Part shown: positions 52,164 through 61,142 of the stretch, piece by piece
How positions within the stretch are numbered: the stretch's first letter is position 1
Layout: every line of letters starts with the position of its first letter
Assembly: GCA_023394615.1 (NCBI GenBank)
Contig: JAEXAI010000017.1
Span: 88,124-152,123 of the forward strand
Length of the DNA stretch: 64,000 bases
Source of the DNA: Actinomycetes bacterium
GTDB lineage: Bacteria > Actinomycetota > Coriobacteriia > Coriobacteriales > Eggerthellaceae
Direction of reading: 5' to 3'
Notes under the pieces: model-generated
What the model was told of the DNA's origin: nothing
The model's input: the letters and a program-made list of their open reading frames with translations, nothing else
Databases searched by the model: none
Made by a program: the position numbers and the translations under genes

Positions 52164-53483
52164 TTATTCAGCAGCAGGTGCCTCTGCAGCAGGAGCAGCC
52201 TCGGCGGCAGGTGCCTCTTCGGCAGCAGCAGGAGCGGCTTCAGCAGCACCCTCGGCAGCAGTTTCATCAGCCTTGGCCTCTTCAGCCTTCTTGGCTTCCT
52301 TTTCTGCAGCGCGCTTTGCCTGACGTGCAGCTTTCTCTTCCAGAGCAGCTGGATCGGGCTCAGCAACTTCGATCTCGAAGCCCAGTTCCTCAGCGGCAGC
52401 CTTCATGGACAGGCTGATGCGACGGCGCTCGGAGTTGATCTCCATGACCTTCACCTTCACGGTATCGCCAGCGTGCACAACCTGCGTGGGGGTATCAATG
52501 TGCTTGTTGGACATCTCGGAGATGTGCACCAGGCCTTCGACGTTGGGGCCAAGCTCGATGAACGCACCGAACGGGACGGTCTTGGTGACCTTGCCATCGA
52601 CGATGCTGCCCACGGGGTAGTTCTCGACCAGCTTCACCCACGGATCCTCGGTGGTCTGCTTCAAGCCCAGCGAAATACGCTCGCGCTGCAAGTCGACATC
52701 CAGAACCTCGACCTCTACCTCGTCGCCAACCTTCACGACCTCGGAAGGATGGTTCACGTGGCTCCAAGACAGCTCGGAGATATGCACCAGGCCGTCTATG
52801 CCGCCCAAGTCGACGAATGCGCCGAAGTCGACGATGCTGGAAACGGTGCCGCGCAGGCGCATGCCCTTCGACAGCTTGGACAGAATCTCGGCACGCTCGT
52901 TTTTGCGGCCTTCCTCAAGCAGCACGCGGCGAGAAAGCACGACGTTGTTGCGGTTGCGATCCATTTCGATAACACGGGCTTCCAGTTCGGTGCCCATGTA
53001 CATATCCAAATCCTTCACGCGGCGAAGGTCGACCAACGACGCAGGCAAAAAGCCGCGCAGGCCGATATCCAGAATCAAGCCGCCCTTGACGACTTCGATG
53101 ACCTCGCCGTTGACGGTTTCCCCGGCTTTGAATTTTTCTTCCACGGAAATCCAAGCGCGCTCGTACTCGGCACGTTTCTTGGAAAGAATCAGACGACCGT
53201 CCTTGTCTTCCTTCTGCAGCACCAAAGCTTCGATCTTGTCGCCAAGGCTAACGATCTCGGACGGATCGGCATCCTTGCGGATGGAAAGCTCGCGGCTGGG
53301 AATGACACCTTCGCTCTTGAAGCCGATGTCCACCAGCACTTCGTCGTGCTCGATCTTCACGATCGTGCCGTCTACCAAATCGCCTTCGTCGAAGTCGGTC
53401 AGCGTGCCATCGATCATCTGGTTCATCTCATCGTCGGAGATGTCCTGGAAGTCGATGACGGACGGGTTCTTGATTTCGGTCAA
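52164..53483 (-). CDS. rpsA: 30S ribosomal protein S1
   Basis: The 439-residue product has four S1 RNA-binding domains (about 33-103, 118-186, 204-275 and 290-361), with the typical FKSEGVIPS, LRGFLPASL, GIDGLVHISELSW and NVEGLVHISEMS. It recruits mRNA to the ribosome. The last 75 residues are an Ala/Glu-rich tail without RNA-binding domains, ending in repeats of APAAEA. The start is TTG at 53483, six bases after AAAGGGG. It stands alone, divergent from nothing nearby and after the pil genes. Confidence 0.95.
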   Translation of the reverse strand: MTEIKNPSVIDFQDISDDEMNQMIDGTLTDFDEGDLVDGTIVKIEHDEVLVDIGFKSEGVIPSRELSIRKDADPSEIVSLGDKIEALVLQKEDKDGRLILSKKRAEYERAWISVEEKFKAGETVNGEVIEVVKGGLILDIGLRGFLPASLVDLRRVKDLDMYMGTELEARVIEMDRNRNNVVLSRRVLLEEGRKNERAEILSKLSKGMRLRGTVSSIVDFGAFVDLGGIDGLVHISELSWSHVNHPSEVVKVGDEVEVEVLDVDLQRERISLGLKQTTEDPWVKLVENYPVGSIVDGKVTKTVPFGAFIELGPNVEGLVHISEMSNKHIDTPTQVVHAGDTVKVKVMEINSERRRISLSMKAAAEELGFEIEVAEPDPAALEEKAARQAKRAAEKEAKKAEEAKADETAAEGAAEAAPAAAEEAPAAEAAPAAEAPAAE

Positions 53484-53635
53484 AACGGACCCCTTTCAAA
53501 AAATTATCGGGGACCCTTCGTCATGATTGCGTGTTACATATTCCATGTTCACGGCGTTGCTCAAGCATCGTTAACAAACATGTCTCGGGGGCCAACATTA
53601 CCGCTTGCACAGCCCCATGCCATACAAGCCGAATT

Positions 53636-53666
53636 ATTGTAGCACACGCGCTATATTTATGAGCAA
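53636..53666 (-). promoter_or_regulatory. Candidate rpsA promoter
   Basis: On the minus strand TGCTACAAT (extended -10, TACAAT at 53636-53641) lies 19 bp after TTGCTC (53661-53666). The long spacer is compensated by the extended -10. It is about 150 bp upstream of the rpsA start. Confidence 0.45.
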
Positions 53667-53747
53667 TTTTTACGGGGAAGACGGCAAGCATCCACGTGCT
53701 CTCCACGTGCCGCGCAGCATTGCGCTGGCGCGCAGCCCCCAGCTCGC

Positions 53748-54341
53748 CTACGACGTCTTCTCGTAATAAGTAAGATGCGCCACTACCGCATAGGCCGACT
53801 TGGAAGCCGTGCTCGTGGACCCGCTGCCGATGTTCGAGGTCGACGTGGTTTTGGAAGCAGCCGTATCGGTGATGCTCACCGAGTCAACGCTGCAGGTATA
53901 GATACCCTTCTGCAGCGAGCTGATGGTTGCTTTTGCGGCATCGTAGCTGGCACAACCGAACGTCAGCGAAACGCCTCTCTTTGCCACTCCTGCTTCTTTG
54001 GTATCCAAATCATCGAACTTCAGCGTGTAGTTCTCCGTTTGTGACAAGGTGGTGTTCAATATCGTCATCAAGTTCTGCATGTTGTCGTATTTCGGCATAT
54101 TCGTAGGCACAAGCCCTTGGCTTTTGTAGCCGTCGATGGATTTCTGCATCGAGGACATCTGCGTAATCTTCGCCTGGTCAACGACCAACTGGTCTTTGGC
54201 ATCGTTGATACGCCCATCGAGGGCGGTTGTTTGGTTTTGCACGTTCACGAACACGAACTGATACCAAAGCACCAGCACCAGCACGCACGCCAATACCGCA
54301 AGCAATCCTTTTTCACGACGGGAAAACGTGTACGTCAGCAT
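53748..54341 (-). CDS. pilO: PilO-like type IV pilus assembly protein
   Basis: The 197-residue product has a short cytoplasmic N-terminus, one TM helix (LLAVLACVLVLVLWYQFVFV, about 13-32), a coiled-coil (NQTTALDGRINDAKDQLVVDQAKI, about 36-60) and a small C-terminal alpha/beta domain ending in Ser/Thr-rich sequence. This is the PilO plan (inner-membrane partner of PilN in type IV pilus and type II secretion-like systems). Sequence similarity is weak, so the call rests on architecture and its position after pilN- and pilM-like genes. Confidence 0.75.
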   Translation of the reverse strand: MLTYTFSRREKGLLAVLACVLVLVLWYQFVFVNVQNQTTALDGRINDAKDQLVVDQAKITQMSSMQKSIDGYKSQGLVPTNMPKYDNMQNLMTILNTTLSQTENYTLKFDDLDTKEAGVAKRGVSLTFGCASYDAAKATISSLQKGIYTCSVDSVSITDTAASKTTSTSNIGSGSTSTASKSAYAVVAHLTYYEKTS

Positions 54342-54359
54342 ATCATCCGCCTTCCTATC

Positions 54360-54947
54360 CTATGCCTGCTTCAACGTGATGACCATGGTGGCCGTCACGT
54401 CCGAGGCGCTCGTCGAAGTAGTTGCCGCGGTCGACACCGAAACGTCCGAGACGATTGATTGGGCGTACAGCGAGCTGACGAGCTTGCCAATCGTATCCAG
54501 CGAAACGTTGGAAAGCCCCAAAGTCAGCGTATTGTTTTTCAGGCTCTCTGATGTGACCGTCGCAGACGACCGCACCTGCGTGTCGACCAAATCTAGCGCC
54601 GTCAAAGCATCCACGCTTCCGGCGTTCTGCACGCTTGAATAGCTTTCATATTCCTGCTTCACCGCATCGTAGCCGGAAAGCTTCGATTCGGCGGAAGAGA
54701 CGAGTGCTTGCTGTTGGGAGAGCTCCGTTTGCTTTTGGTCCACCTGCGCGTACATATCCACGATGCCAAATTTGATGAAAAGCACCGTGACGAGCAGAAT
54801 CAGTATACCCAAAGGAACCGCTTTGCGCAGGTCGACCTCATGTTCGGCCGGCATGCACAGGTTCATGGTGGTTTTCGAGGGCATCTGACTCGATTGCCTC
54901 TTCGAAGGTCCGCCGATGGTAATCGGCTTGTTCCAATCAAGCGCCAT
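54360..54947 (-). CDS. pilN: PilN-like type IV pilus assembly protein
   Basis: The 195-residue product has a polar N-terminus with NLCMPAEHEVDLRKA, a TM helix (VPLGILILLVTVLFIKFGIV, about 44-63), a coiled-coil and a C-terminal ferredoxin-like domain with Ser/Thr-rich stretches. The N-terminal peptide of PilN proteins binds PilM. It begins directly after the pilM-like stop (TAGATG), with GGAGGTGA inside the end of that gene, so translation is coupled. The family signal is weak but position and topology agree. Confidence 0.78.
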   Translation of the reverse strand: MALDWNKPITIGGPSKRQSSQMPSKTTMNLCMPAEHEVDLRKAVPLGILILLVTVLFIKFGIVDMYAQVDQKQTELSQQQALVSSAESKLSGYDAVKQEYESYSSVQNAGSVDALTALDLVDTQVRSSATVTSESLKNNTLTLGLSNVSLDTIGKLVSSLYAQSIVSDVSVSTAATTSTSASDVTATMVITLKQA

Positions 54948-55958
54948 CTACATCACCTCCGCTTCCATCATGGCCCCGATAGCCAGCGCGCACACCGGGC
55001 CGTTTTCCGAGCCTTTCGCCTGCACGGGTAGCAAAAAATCAATGCTGTCGGCAGGGACGGATACCATGTCAGATACCGTTTTCACCAGCTGTGGAATCTG
55101 TGCGCCACCGCCGGACATGAACATCTGGTCGACGTCCTTTTCAGGGTTGTTGAAGTTATAGAAGTTCACGACTTTGCTGACTTCCACGCCGAAACGATCG
55201 CATATCGTCTGGCATTCCGCGCTATCCATGACGCCTTCGAAGTTCGTGGCCTTGTAGCTGCTAGCCGTGTACTGGTCGATGCCTTTCATGTCAGCGATTG
55301 CCATGTCGAATTCATCGCAACCGAACTCAATGGTCTTCGATGCTTCGTAATGGCTGCCATGAAACAGCATCACCGATACGTCCGCATGGCCAAAATCGAC
55401 CAGAACCGTGGTCTTATCCTCGTCAATAGGGTTTGCCTCGATATGCGCCCTCATGATGCGCGTATACGCCATCTGCGCGGGAATGACCAACTTCAGTTTA
55501 AGGCCAGCTTTGCGCAGCATCTGCGAGTCTTCTTCTATCAGGCTTTTCTTTACCGCGGCGGCAAACAGCTCAAGACGACTAGGCTTGCCTTCTTCGTTTT
55601 CGACCACCTGATCCACCATATAGTCGAAGTTGTAATCGCCCGGATCGCCTTCGATGAAGTCGCGGAATTCATAAGGCAGGTTCAGCTTCAGCTCTGCCAC
55701 ATTCATAGCTGGCAGCGTTACATGGCGGAAATATGCTTGGGATTCCGATAACACCAGCGCGCAGTTGCGGGTGTGGATGTGCTCTTGCGAGCGAATCTGT
55801 TTCAGGAAGTGCGACATGGATTCTGGCGCGACCACTTGTCCTTCGCTCATCATATTCTCGGGCATGCGGCTGGAAATCAAACGAATCGCATCGCCTTCGC
55901 GCACAGCAGCTTTGCAGTTGCCGCTGCCAATGTCGATCCCCACAATCGAGCTTGCCAT
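54948..55958 (-). CDS. pilM: PilM-like actin-fold ATPase
   Basis: The 336-residue cytoplasmic protein has an actin/FtsA fold: phosphate-1 loop GIDIGSGNCKAAV (7-19), VLVDFGHADVSVMLF (about 188), and GGGAQIPQLVKTVS near 290. The middle segment LKLNLPYEFRDFIEGDPGDYNFDY is typical of PilM. PilM binds PilN and PilB at the base of type IV pili. GGAAAGGAA precedes the ATG. First gene of a three-gene cluster with PilN- and PilO-like proteins; the motor, pilin and outer components are not in this window. Confidence 0.9.
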   Translation of the reverse strand: MASSIVGIDIGSGNCKAAVREGDAIRLISSRMPENMMSEGQVVAPESMSHFLKQIRSQEHIHTRNCALVLSESQAYFRHVTLPAMNVAELKLNLPYEFRDFIEGDPGDYNFDYMVDQVVENEEGKPSRLELFAAAVKKSLIEEDSQMLRKAGLKLKLVIPAQMAYTRIMRAHIEANPIDEDKTTVLVDFGHADVSVMLFHGSHYEASKTIEFGCDEFDMAIADMKGIDQYTASSYKATNFEGVMDSAECQTICDRFGVEVSKVVNFYNFNNPEKDVDQMFMSGGGAQIPQLVKTVSDMVSVPADSIDFLLPVQAKGSENGPVCALAIGAMMEAEVM

Positions 55959-56187
55959 ATGATTCCTTTCCCGCCTTCATCGCCCATGCACGGTATGCAC
56001 CTGTATTGATGCAGCCTGAAGTTGCGTACTACACGCATTTGCACTACACGCATTGCGCATCGCCCAAACAGGGCATTTGCCCGTACAAATGTATTGTAAC
56101 CTTTTTCCAGCTTGTGCACAGGCGCAACACAGTTTTCGGCGCAGGAGCCGAATAGCATTGCAAAGACACCAGCATGCTGCTTTGACG

Positions 56188-57333
56188 CTATTCGAAGACC
56201 TCCTGCGCCTGATGCATGCGCTCTATGACCGGCACGTTGAACGGGCAGCGACTCTCGCAGCTTGCGCACTCGACGCAATCCGATGCGTCGGCCGCAAGCG
56301 CCTGATAATGCGCTCGCACCGTCGCAGGCACTTCGGAATGCATGGTCGCCAAATCCAACAGCTTGTTTACCATGGCAACGTCGATTCCCTGAGGACACGG
56401 CGCACAATGACCGCAATAGGTGCAATGTCCGTCGCCAAACGAATGCTGCGGCGCTGCAGCCAGCACACTCGCATAATCCTTTTCCGCATCGGTCGCGTTT
56501 TCATAGGCAACAGCGTCCGCTACGTGCTCAACCGATTCGCAGCCCACCATAATGCTAGCAACCGCTGGGCGCGTGAGGGCGTAATGCAGACACTGCACCG
56601 GGGTGAGCGCCACGCCGAAGGGCGAAGTAGCAGCGTCAAACAACCTGCCGCCGGCGTAGCCTTTCATCACGTTTATCCCGATGCCGAGCTCTTCGCACGT
56701 GCGATACAAATCCGCTCGCTCGGGCGCGATTCCACCAAGGCCCTCGGCGTAGCGCTCCGCAAACATCGCTTCGATGTCTTCGCTAGGAGGCAGCAGGTCA
56801 AAGGCCGGATTCACGCTGAACATAATCATTTCCACGGCCCCGCTTTCGGCGGCCATCTTGGCGACCACGGGATTGTGGCTGCTCAGACCCAGATGCCGAA
56901 TCGTGCCGCTTCGCTTCAGCTCGTTGGCGTAGTCGATGAAATCACCGGACATGATGCGCTCGAATTCTTCTGTGCTGTCCACGAAATGAATCATGCCCAA
57001 ATCCACATAGTCAGTCTGCAGACGCGCAAGCAAGTCCTCAAACGCAGGCTTCACCTTACCAAGGTCGCGCGTGCGAACGTATTGGCCGTCTTGCCACGTG
57101 GATCCCATATGTCCTTGCACAATCCAGCGTTCACGCTGGTCACAGATGGCCTTGCCGAGATTGGTGCGCACGTTGGGCTCAGACATCCAACAATCAAGTA
57201 TGTTCACGCCAGCAGCCGCGCAAGCATCGACGACAGCTTTCACCCCATCGGCATCGCTTCGTTCCAGCCATTCGGCCCCTAGGCCTATCTCGCTTACCTT
57301 CAGCCCGGTGCGTCCCAATTCCCTGTATCTCAT
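56188..57333 (-). CDS. Aldo/keto reductase fused to a C-terminal ferredoxin domain
   Basis: Start at ATG 57333 (MRYRELGRTGLKVSEIG) behind AAGGA; a GTG 27 bases upstream is not favoured. The 381-residue product has an AKR TIM barrel (about 1-285) and two [4Fe-4S]-type motifs, CTYCGHCAPCPQG (about 298) and CVECASCESRCP (about 352). The usual catalytic Tyr and Lys are not where expected: DCWMSEPNVR replaces DTAxxYG and IVQGHMG replaces the lysine strand. This pattern is common in a clostridial/coriobacterial sub-family, so its chemistry may use the clusters instead. Cytoplasmic; substrate unknown. Confidence 0.88.
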   Translation of the reverse strand: MRYRELGRTGLKVSEIGLGAEWLERSDADGVKAVVDACAAAGVNILDCWMSEPNVRTNLGKAICDQRERWIVQGHMGSTWQDGQYVRTRDLGKVKPAFEDLLARLQTDYVDLGMIHFVDSTEEFERIMSGDFIDYANELKRSGTIRHLGLSSHNPVVAKMAAESGAVEMIMFSVNPAFDLLPPSEDIEAMFAERYAEGLGGIAPERADLYRTCEELGIGINVMKGYAGGRLFDAATSPFGVALTPVQCLHYALTRPAVASIMVGCESVEHVADAVAYENATDAEKDYASVLAAAPQHSFGDGHCTYCGHCAPCPQGIDVAMVNKLLDLATMHSEVPATVRAHYQALAADASDCVECASCESRCPFNVPVIERMHQAQEVFE

Positions 57334-57543
57334 TGGAGTTTCCTTCCCAAGCGCAGCCACAGTCTTGAATTTTTCCGTCTGAAACTATTGTACTCCGATG
57401 CGTGCACGCAGGCGCCCAAATGGGGAAATCACGTGCTGTGTAAATTGCGGAATACGTTGAAGAGCGCACCCGCCTCTAGATTCTTTCCCATGCATTCGTG
57501 TACACTATTTACTTGATTTTTTCAGCACGGGAAAAGAGCGATC

Positions 57544-59745
57544 GTGAACAAAACCGATACCAGCAACGGCCCCCTGTCGATGACAGACCCTAGCGAATCG
57601 ACGTCGAATGCCGATGCGGCCGATTCATCGACTGCAAAACACGATGCCGACCCCATCTTTCAGCAGGAACAACAACACCTTTCCAACACGTATGCCACGC
57701 TGGAATCACTCGGACGCGACCTTGCCCGCAAGATGGAGATCGCCCGACGAGAAGCCGAAGCCGATAAGCGCTCGATGGCCGAAGAGCTTTCCCCTAATTT
57801 TGCCACCGACGACGATGCGCTGGAAACCTATGCGGATTTCGCCACCATGAACAGCGTCATCGACGGATACAACATCGCACAAGGCGCGACCGCCGAGAAG
57901 CTCTCGCGCATCACGGTGCTGTTGAAGCAACCCTATTTTGCGAAAATCAAGTTGCAGTTCAAGCACGACCAGCCCGCAAAGGAACTCTATATCGGCAATA
58001 CCGGGGTATCCGACGAGAATTACCGCCGGATTATCGTGGATTGGCGATCACCTGTGGCCGAAGTGTATTACAACCAGGCAGAAGGCCGCACATCCTATGT
58101 GGCCGACGGGCGCACAATCGAAACCGACCTGCAGTTGCGCCGACAGTTCGACATCAGCGGCAACGTTTTGAACGCCTACTTCGATACGAGCGTGGCCATC
58201 CAAGATGCGCTTTTGTTGGCATCGCTGTCGCAACAGCGCACCTCGCAGATGCGGGCTATTACCGCCACCATACAGCGTGAGCAGAACACGGTAGTGCGCC
58301 ATGACGACGTACCCGTGCTGCTGGTAGGGGGCATCGCCGGAAGCGGGAAGACATCGGTACTGCTGCAGCGCATCGCGTATTTGTTCTACCAGATGCGGGA
58401 AACGCTCGATGCCAGCGAGGTCTTTTTGATCACGCCGAATCCGGTGTTCGGCCACTACATAGAAAATGTGCTCCCTGAACTGGGTGAGCGCAACCCTGAA
58501 ACCATGACGTGGGACGACTTCGCCCGCCCGCTGCTGCCGCACGGATGCGGCACCGGAAGCGCGAATGCGCCCTTGGAACTATTGGAGCGAATCGACGACG
58601 CCTTGAAAAGCTTCGAGTTCGACCAGCACGACTTCAAAGACATCCGCTGCAAAGGCGACGTGCTGCTAAGCCTGCGGCAGGTGCAGAACGCCTGCTCAAA
58701 GTTCAAACGAATACCCGCTGGCCCGCATCGCGTAACGCTGATCCGTGAGGAATTAGCCGAACGCCTTGAGTCGCGATTTGCCCAGTTGGCGGCTTCAGAA
58801 ACGCTACACAACGAAATCGCGTCCTTCAGCATGGATGAGCAGCTGCGGCTATTCCATACGCCAGTAGACACCAACAACGAACAGGAAATGAGGGATTGCG
58901 CGTTGAGGTTGCTGAACGCGCGCTACGCCGATGCCTTTGGGGCAGTGAACAACGACGAATGGCTGCGCGTTGACCGTATCGCCATGCGGCTTTTGGGCGT
59001 GGAAGGGCTGGCACCAGTGGCATGGCTCTATTTCAAGATGGGGCTGACAGGGCTTTCGAACGCAGATGCGAAATACGTGATGATCGACGAGGTACAAGAT
59101 TACACGGCTGCGCAACTGGCGGTGATGGCGCGCTATTTCAAGCGTGCGCATTTCTTCCTGCTAGGCGACCGCAATCAAGCAATCTCTGCCGGATGCGCCA
59201 CGATAGACCAGATTCGGGGAATTTTCGCTGCCGCATGCGGCCAGGTGAAAGAATGCCGCTTGATGACCAGTTACCGATCCACACCTCAGATAACCAACCT
59301 TTTCGCCAGCCTGCTCAGCGAGCAGGAAAAGCTACAGGTGTCGTCAGTGCAGCGCGTAGACGAAGCCCCTGTGATCATCGAATGCCAGCGTATCAGCTAC
59401 CCCGATACGCTGGCACGCGTCATCGAACAGGCCCACGACAATGACGGACTCACAGCCGTGATTGCGGCGAACACGCAAAGCACCAAACGACTGGCTAAGC
59501 TGTTGGGCGATAAGACACCTACAATCGTAGATTCTTCGGCAACGCTACCATCTGCGGGAACGGTGCTTATCACCTTGAAGCTGGCGAAGGGGCTGGAATT
59601 CGACCACGTAATCGTGCCCGATGCGTCCGCCGACGCCTTCCCCGAAGACGACCTGTCACGCCGGCGCCTCTACACCACCATTTCACGCGCCACCCGCAGC
59701 GTAGCGCTTATCGCAAACGGAAAACTCACGCCGCTTTTAAAGTAG
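57544..59745 (+). CDS. HelD/UvrD-type superfamily 1 helicase (RNA polymerase recycling)
   Basis: The 733-residue protein has an N-terminal coiled-coil (about 35-95), Walker A GGIAGSGKTSVLLQRIAYL (about 262-280), a long insert, MIDEVQDYTAAQLAVM (about 511), GDRNQAIS, TSYRST and the C-terminal KLAKGLEFDHVIVPDA and YTTISRATRSVALI. The layout (coiled-coil then UvrD core) is that of HelD, which removes stalled RNA polymerase from DNA; related HelR gives rifampicin tolerance in actinobacteria. The GTG start is nine bases after AAGAG. Monocistronic, converging with ddh with 14 bp between. Confidence 0.9.
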   Translation: MNKTDTSNGPLSMTDPSESTSNADAADSSTAKHDADPIFQQEQQHLSNTYATLESLGRDLARKMEIARREAEADKRSMAEELSPNFATDDDALETYADFATMNSVIDGYNIAQGATAEKLSRITVLLKQPYFAKIKLQFKHDQPAKELYIGNTGVSDENYRRIIVDWRSPVAEVYYNQAEGRTSYVADGRTIETDLQLRRQFDISGNVLNAYFDTSVAIQDALLLASLSQQRTSQMRAITATIQREQNTVVRHDDVPVLLVGGIAGSGKTSVLLQRIAYLFYQMRETLDASEVFLITPNPVFGHYIENVLPELGERNPETMTWDDFARPLLPHGCGTGSANAPLELLERIDDALKSFEFDQHDFKDIRCKGDVLLSLRQVQNACSKFKRIPAGPHRVTLIREELAERLESRFAQLAASETLHNEIASFSMDEQLRLFHTPVDTNNEQEMRDCALRLLNARYADAFGAVNNDEWLRVDRIAMRLLGVEGLAPVAWLYFKMGLTGLSNADAKYVMIDEVQDYTAAQLAVMARYFKRAHFFLLGDRNQAISAGCATIDQIRGIFAAACGQVKECRLMTSYRSTPQITNLFASLLSEQEKLQVSSVQRVDEAPVIIECQRISYPDTLARVIEQAHDNDGLTAVIAANTQSTKRLAKLLGDKTPTIVDSSATLPSAGTVLITLKLAKGLEFDHVIVPDASADAFPEDDLSRRRLYTTISRATRSVALIANGKLTPLLK

Positions 59746-59759
59746 CGGCGCGACAACCC

Positions 59760-60749
59760 TTACAGCATGCTCGCACGCAACTGATCAGATGATTTCGCGG
59801 ACAGATACGACGGCGCGATGTCGAACAGGGTTCTGCAGCCTATCTGGCCCTCTGCGCTCAAACGATGGGCTGCACGCGCGCACGCGCACAGTACACCACC
59901 GGTGAATTCGGGGTTCGAATCCAGCTTCAACGAGTACTCGATGGTGTGCTGCGACTCACCGTTATCCCCGGTCACACCCGTGCGAATGACGGATCCGCCA
60001 TGTGGGATGCCCGCATGGTCGCGATTGAGTTCCTCTTGAGAAATGAATTCGACGGTCGTATCGTAGTCGGCGAAATAATTCGGCATGGTCACGATGGCTT
60101 GCGTGATGGCGGTCTTGTCGGCCCCCTCTTCGGCGACCACATAGCATTCGCGCGTGTGCTTCTGGCGCGTGCTCAAATCGGGATTCTCGCCGTTGCGCAC
60201 AGCCTGAAGCGACGCCGGAACAGGCACCGTATACTGACGCGCATCAACAACTCCCGGAATACGACGGATTGCATCGCTATGACCTTGGGAAACGCCGCGA
60301 CCCCAGAATGTGTAATCCTTGCCGTCGGGCAAAATGCAGTTGGCGTACAGGCGTGCGATGGAGAACATGCCCGGGTCCCATCCAGCCGATATGATGGCTA
60401 CTTTGCCACCCGCGCGCGCCGCTTCGTCCACGGCGGCGAAATGCTCAGGAATGTTGGCATGGGTGTCAAAAGAATCGACCACATTGAAAAGCCCCGCTAC
60501 CGCAGGAGTCTGTTTCGGCAGGTCGTTCGCACTGCCTCCGCACAACACAAGCACGTCCACATCGTTGGCATGCGCGGGCAGATCGGCTGCAGCATACACC
60601 GGCACGCCTTGCGTCAGCATCTTCACAGTTGCCGGGTCGCGTCGCGTGAACAGAGCCACCAGTTCCATGTCGTCGTTTTGTCTGCATGCCAGTTCGACTC
60701 CCCTGCCCAGGTTGCCGTAGCCCAGAATTCCGATGCGTGTTTTCGTCAT
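59760..60749 (-). CDS. ddh: meso-Diaminopimelate dehydrogenase
   Basis: The 329-residue product starts MTKTRIGILGYGNLGRGVELA with the dinucleotide-binding loop and contains VLVLCGGSANDLPKQ, DSFDTHANIPEHF, SAGWDPGMFS and a late HTIEYSLKLDSNPEFTGGVL. These match Ddh, which makes meso-diaminopimelate from tetrahydrodipicolinate in one NADPH- and ammonia-dependent step, for lysine and peptidoglycan. ATG 60749 has AAAGG nine bases upstream; a GTG 30 bases upstream is possible. Confidence 0.93.
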   Translation of the reverse strand: MTKTRIGILGYGNLGRGVELACRQNDDMELVALFTRRDPATVKMLTQGVPVYAAADLPAHANDVDVLVLCGGSANDLPKQTPAVAGLFNVVDSFDTHANIPEHFAAVDEAARAGGKVAIISAGWDPGMFSIARLYANCILPDGKDYTFWGRGVSQGHSDAIRRIPGVVDARQYTVPVPASLQAVRNGENPDLSTRQKHTRECYVVAEEGADKTAITQAIVTMPNYFADYDTTVEFISQEELNRDHAGIPHGGSVIRTGVTGDNGESQHTIEYSLKLDSNPEFTGGVLCACARAAHRLSAEGQIGCRTLFDIAPSYLSAKSSDQLRASML

Positions 60750-61142
60750 GCCGTTGCCTTTCTTGTGCTCGTTTTCCACTCGTCAGCCCACCCGCAAATC
60801 GGTCCCTGTTCTATCGACTTGCTGTACTCGCCAACTCGCTTCCTTTATTGTGACCGCAGAAACAATACCACGCGCTCAGCAGAGTTACAGAGCATTTTGA
60901 GATTTCCAAACAGGAAAATAGCAACACGACGACACCTGCGCATACAGACTGTCATACCGCATAGTGGGATGCAGGCCCCATTTCGTGGCGCGCATTTCGT
61001 CGCGCGCATTTCGTGGCACCCACTTCGCACACAACAGTTCAGTAAGCTGCAACGAATTCCCACATGACGATTTTGCGCGTTGCGCTCCCCTTGCGCCCGT
61101 CAAACCCTATACTTGGGAAAAGCAAAACCCAAGCGAAAGCAG
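60750..61142. other. Intergenic region with repeat remnants between ddh and map
   Basis: In 393 bp there is no gene. 60895-60922 resembles the outer end of the 209-bp inverted-repeat element (24 of 28 positions by hand), and 60979-61020 is a 14-bp tandem repeat. Promoters of both flanking genes must lie here. Confidence 0.6.
60979..61020. repeat. 14-bp tandem repeat, three copies
   Basis: CATTTCGTGGCGCG, CATTTCGTCGCGCG and CATTTCGTGGCACC follow one another, with CACTTCGCAC after them. The word CCCATTTCG also recurs upstream of inverted-repeat copy A at 19669 and 19687. Confidence 0.85.

Noticed and set aside
52473..53642. 389-codon open frame on the plus strand
   Set aside because: Antisense to rpsA; its length reflects codon bias in that gene.
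56053..57282. 409-codon open frame on the plus strand
   Set aside because: Antisense to the aldo/keto reductase-ferredoxin gene, which has clear motifs.
59865..61067. 400-codon open frame on the plus strand
   Set aside because: Antisense to ddh and its upstream region; no domain or ribosome binding site supports it.
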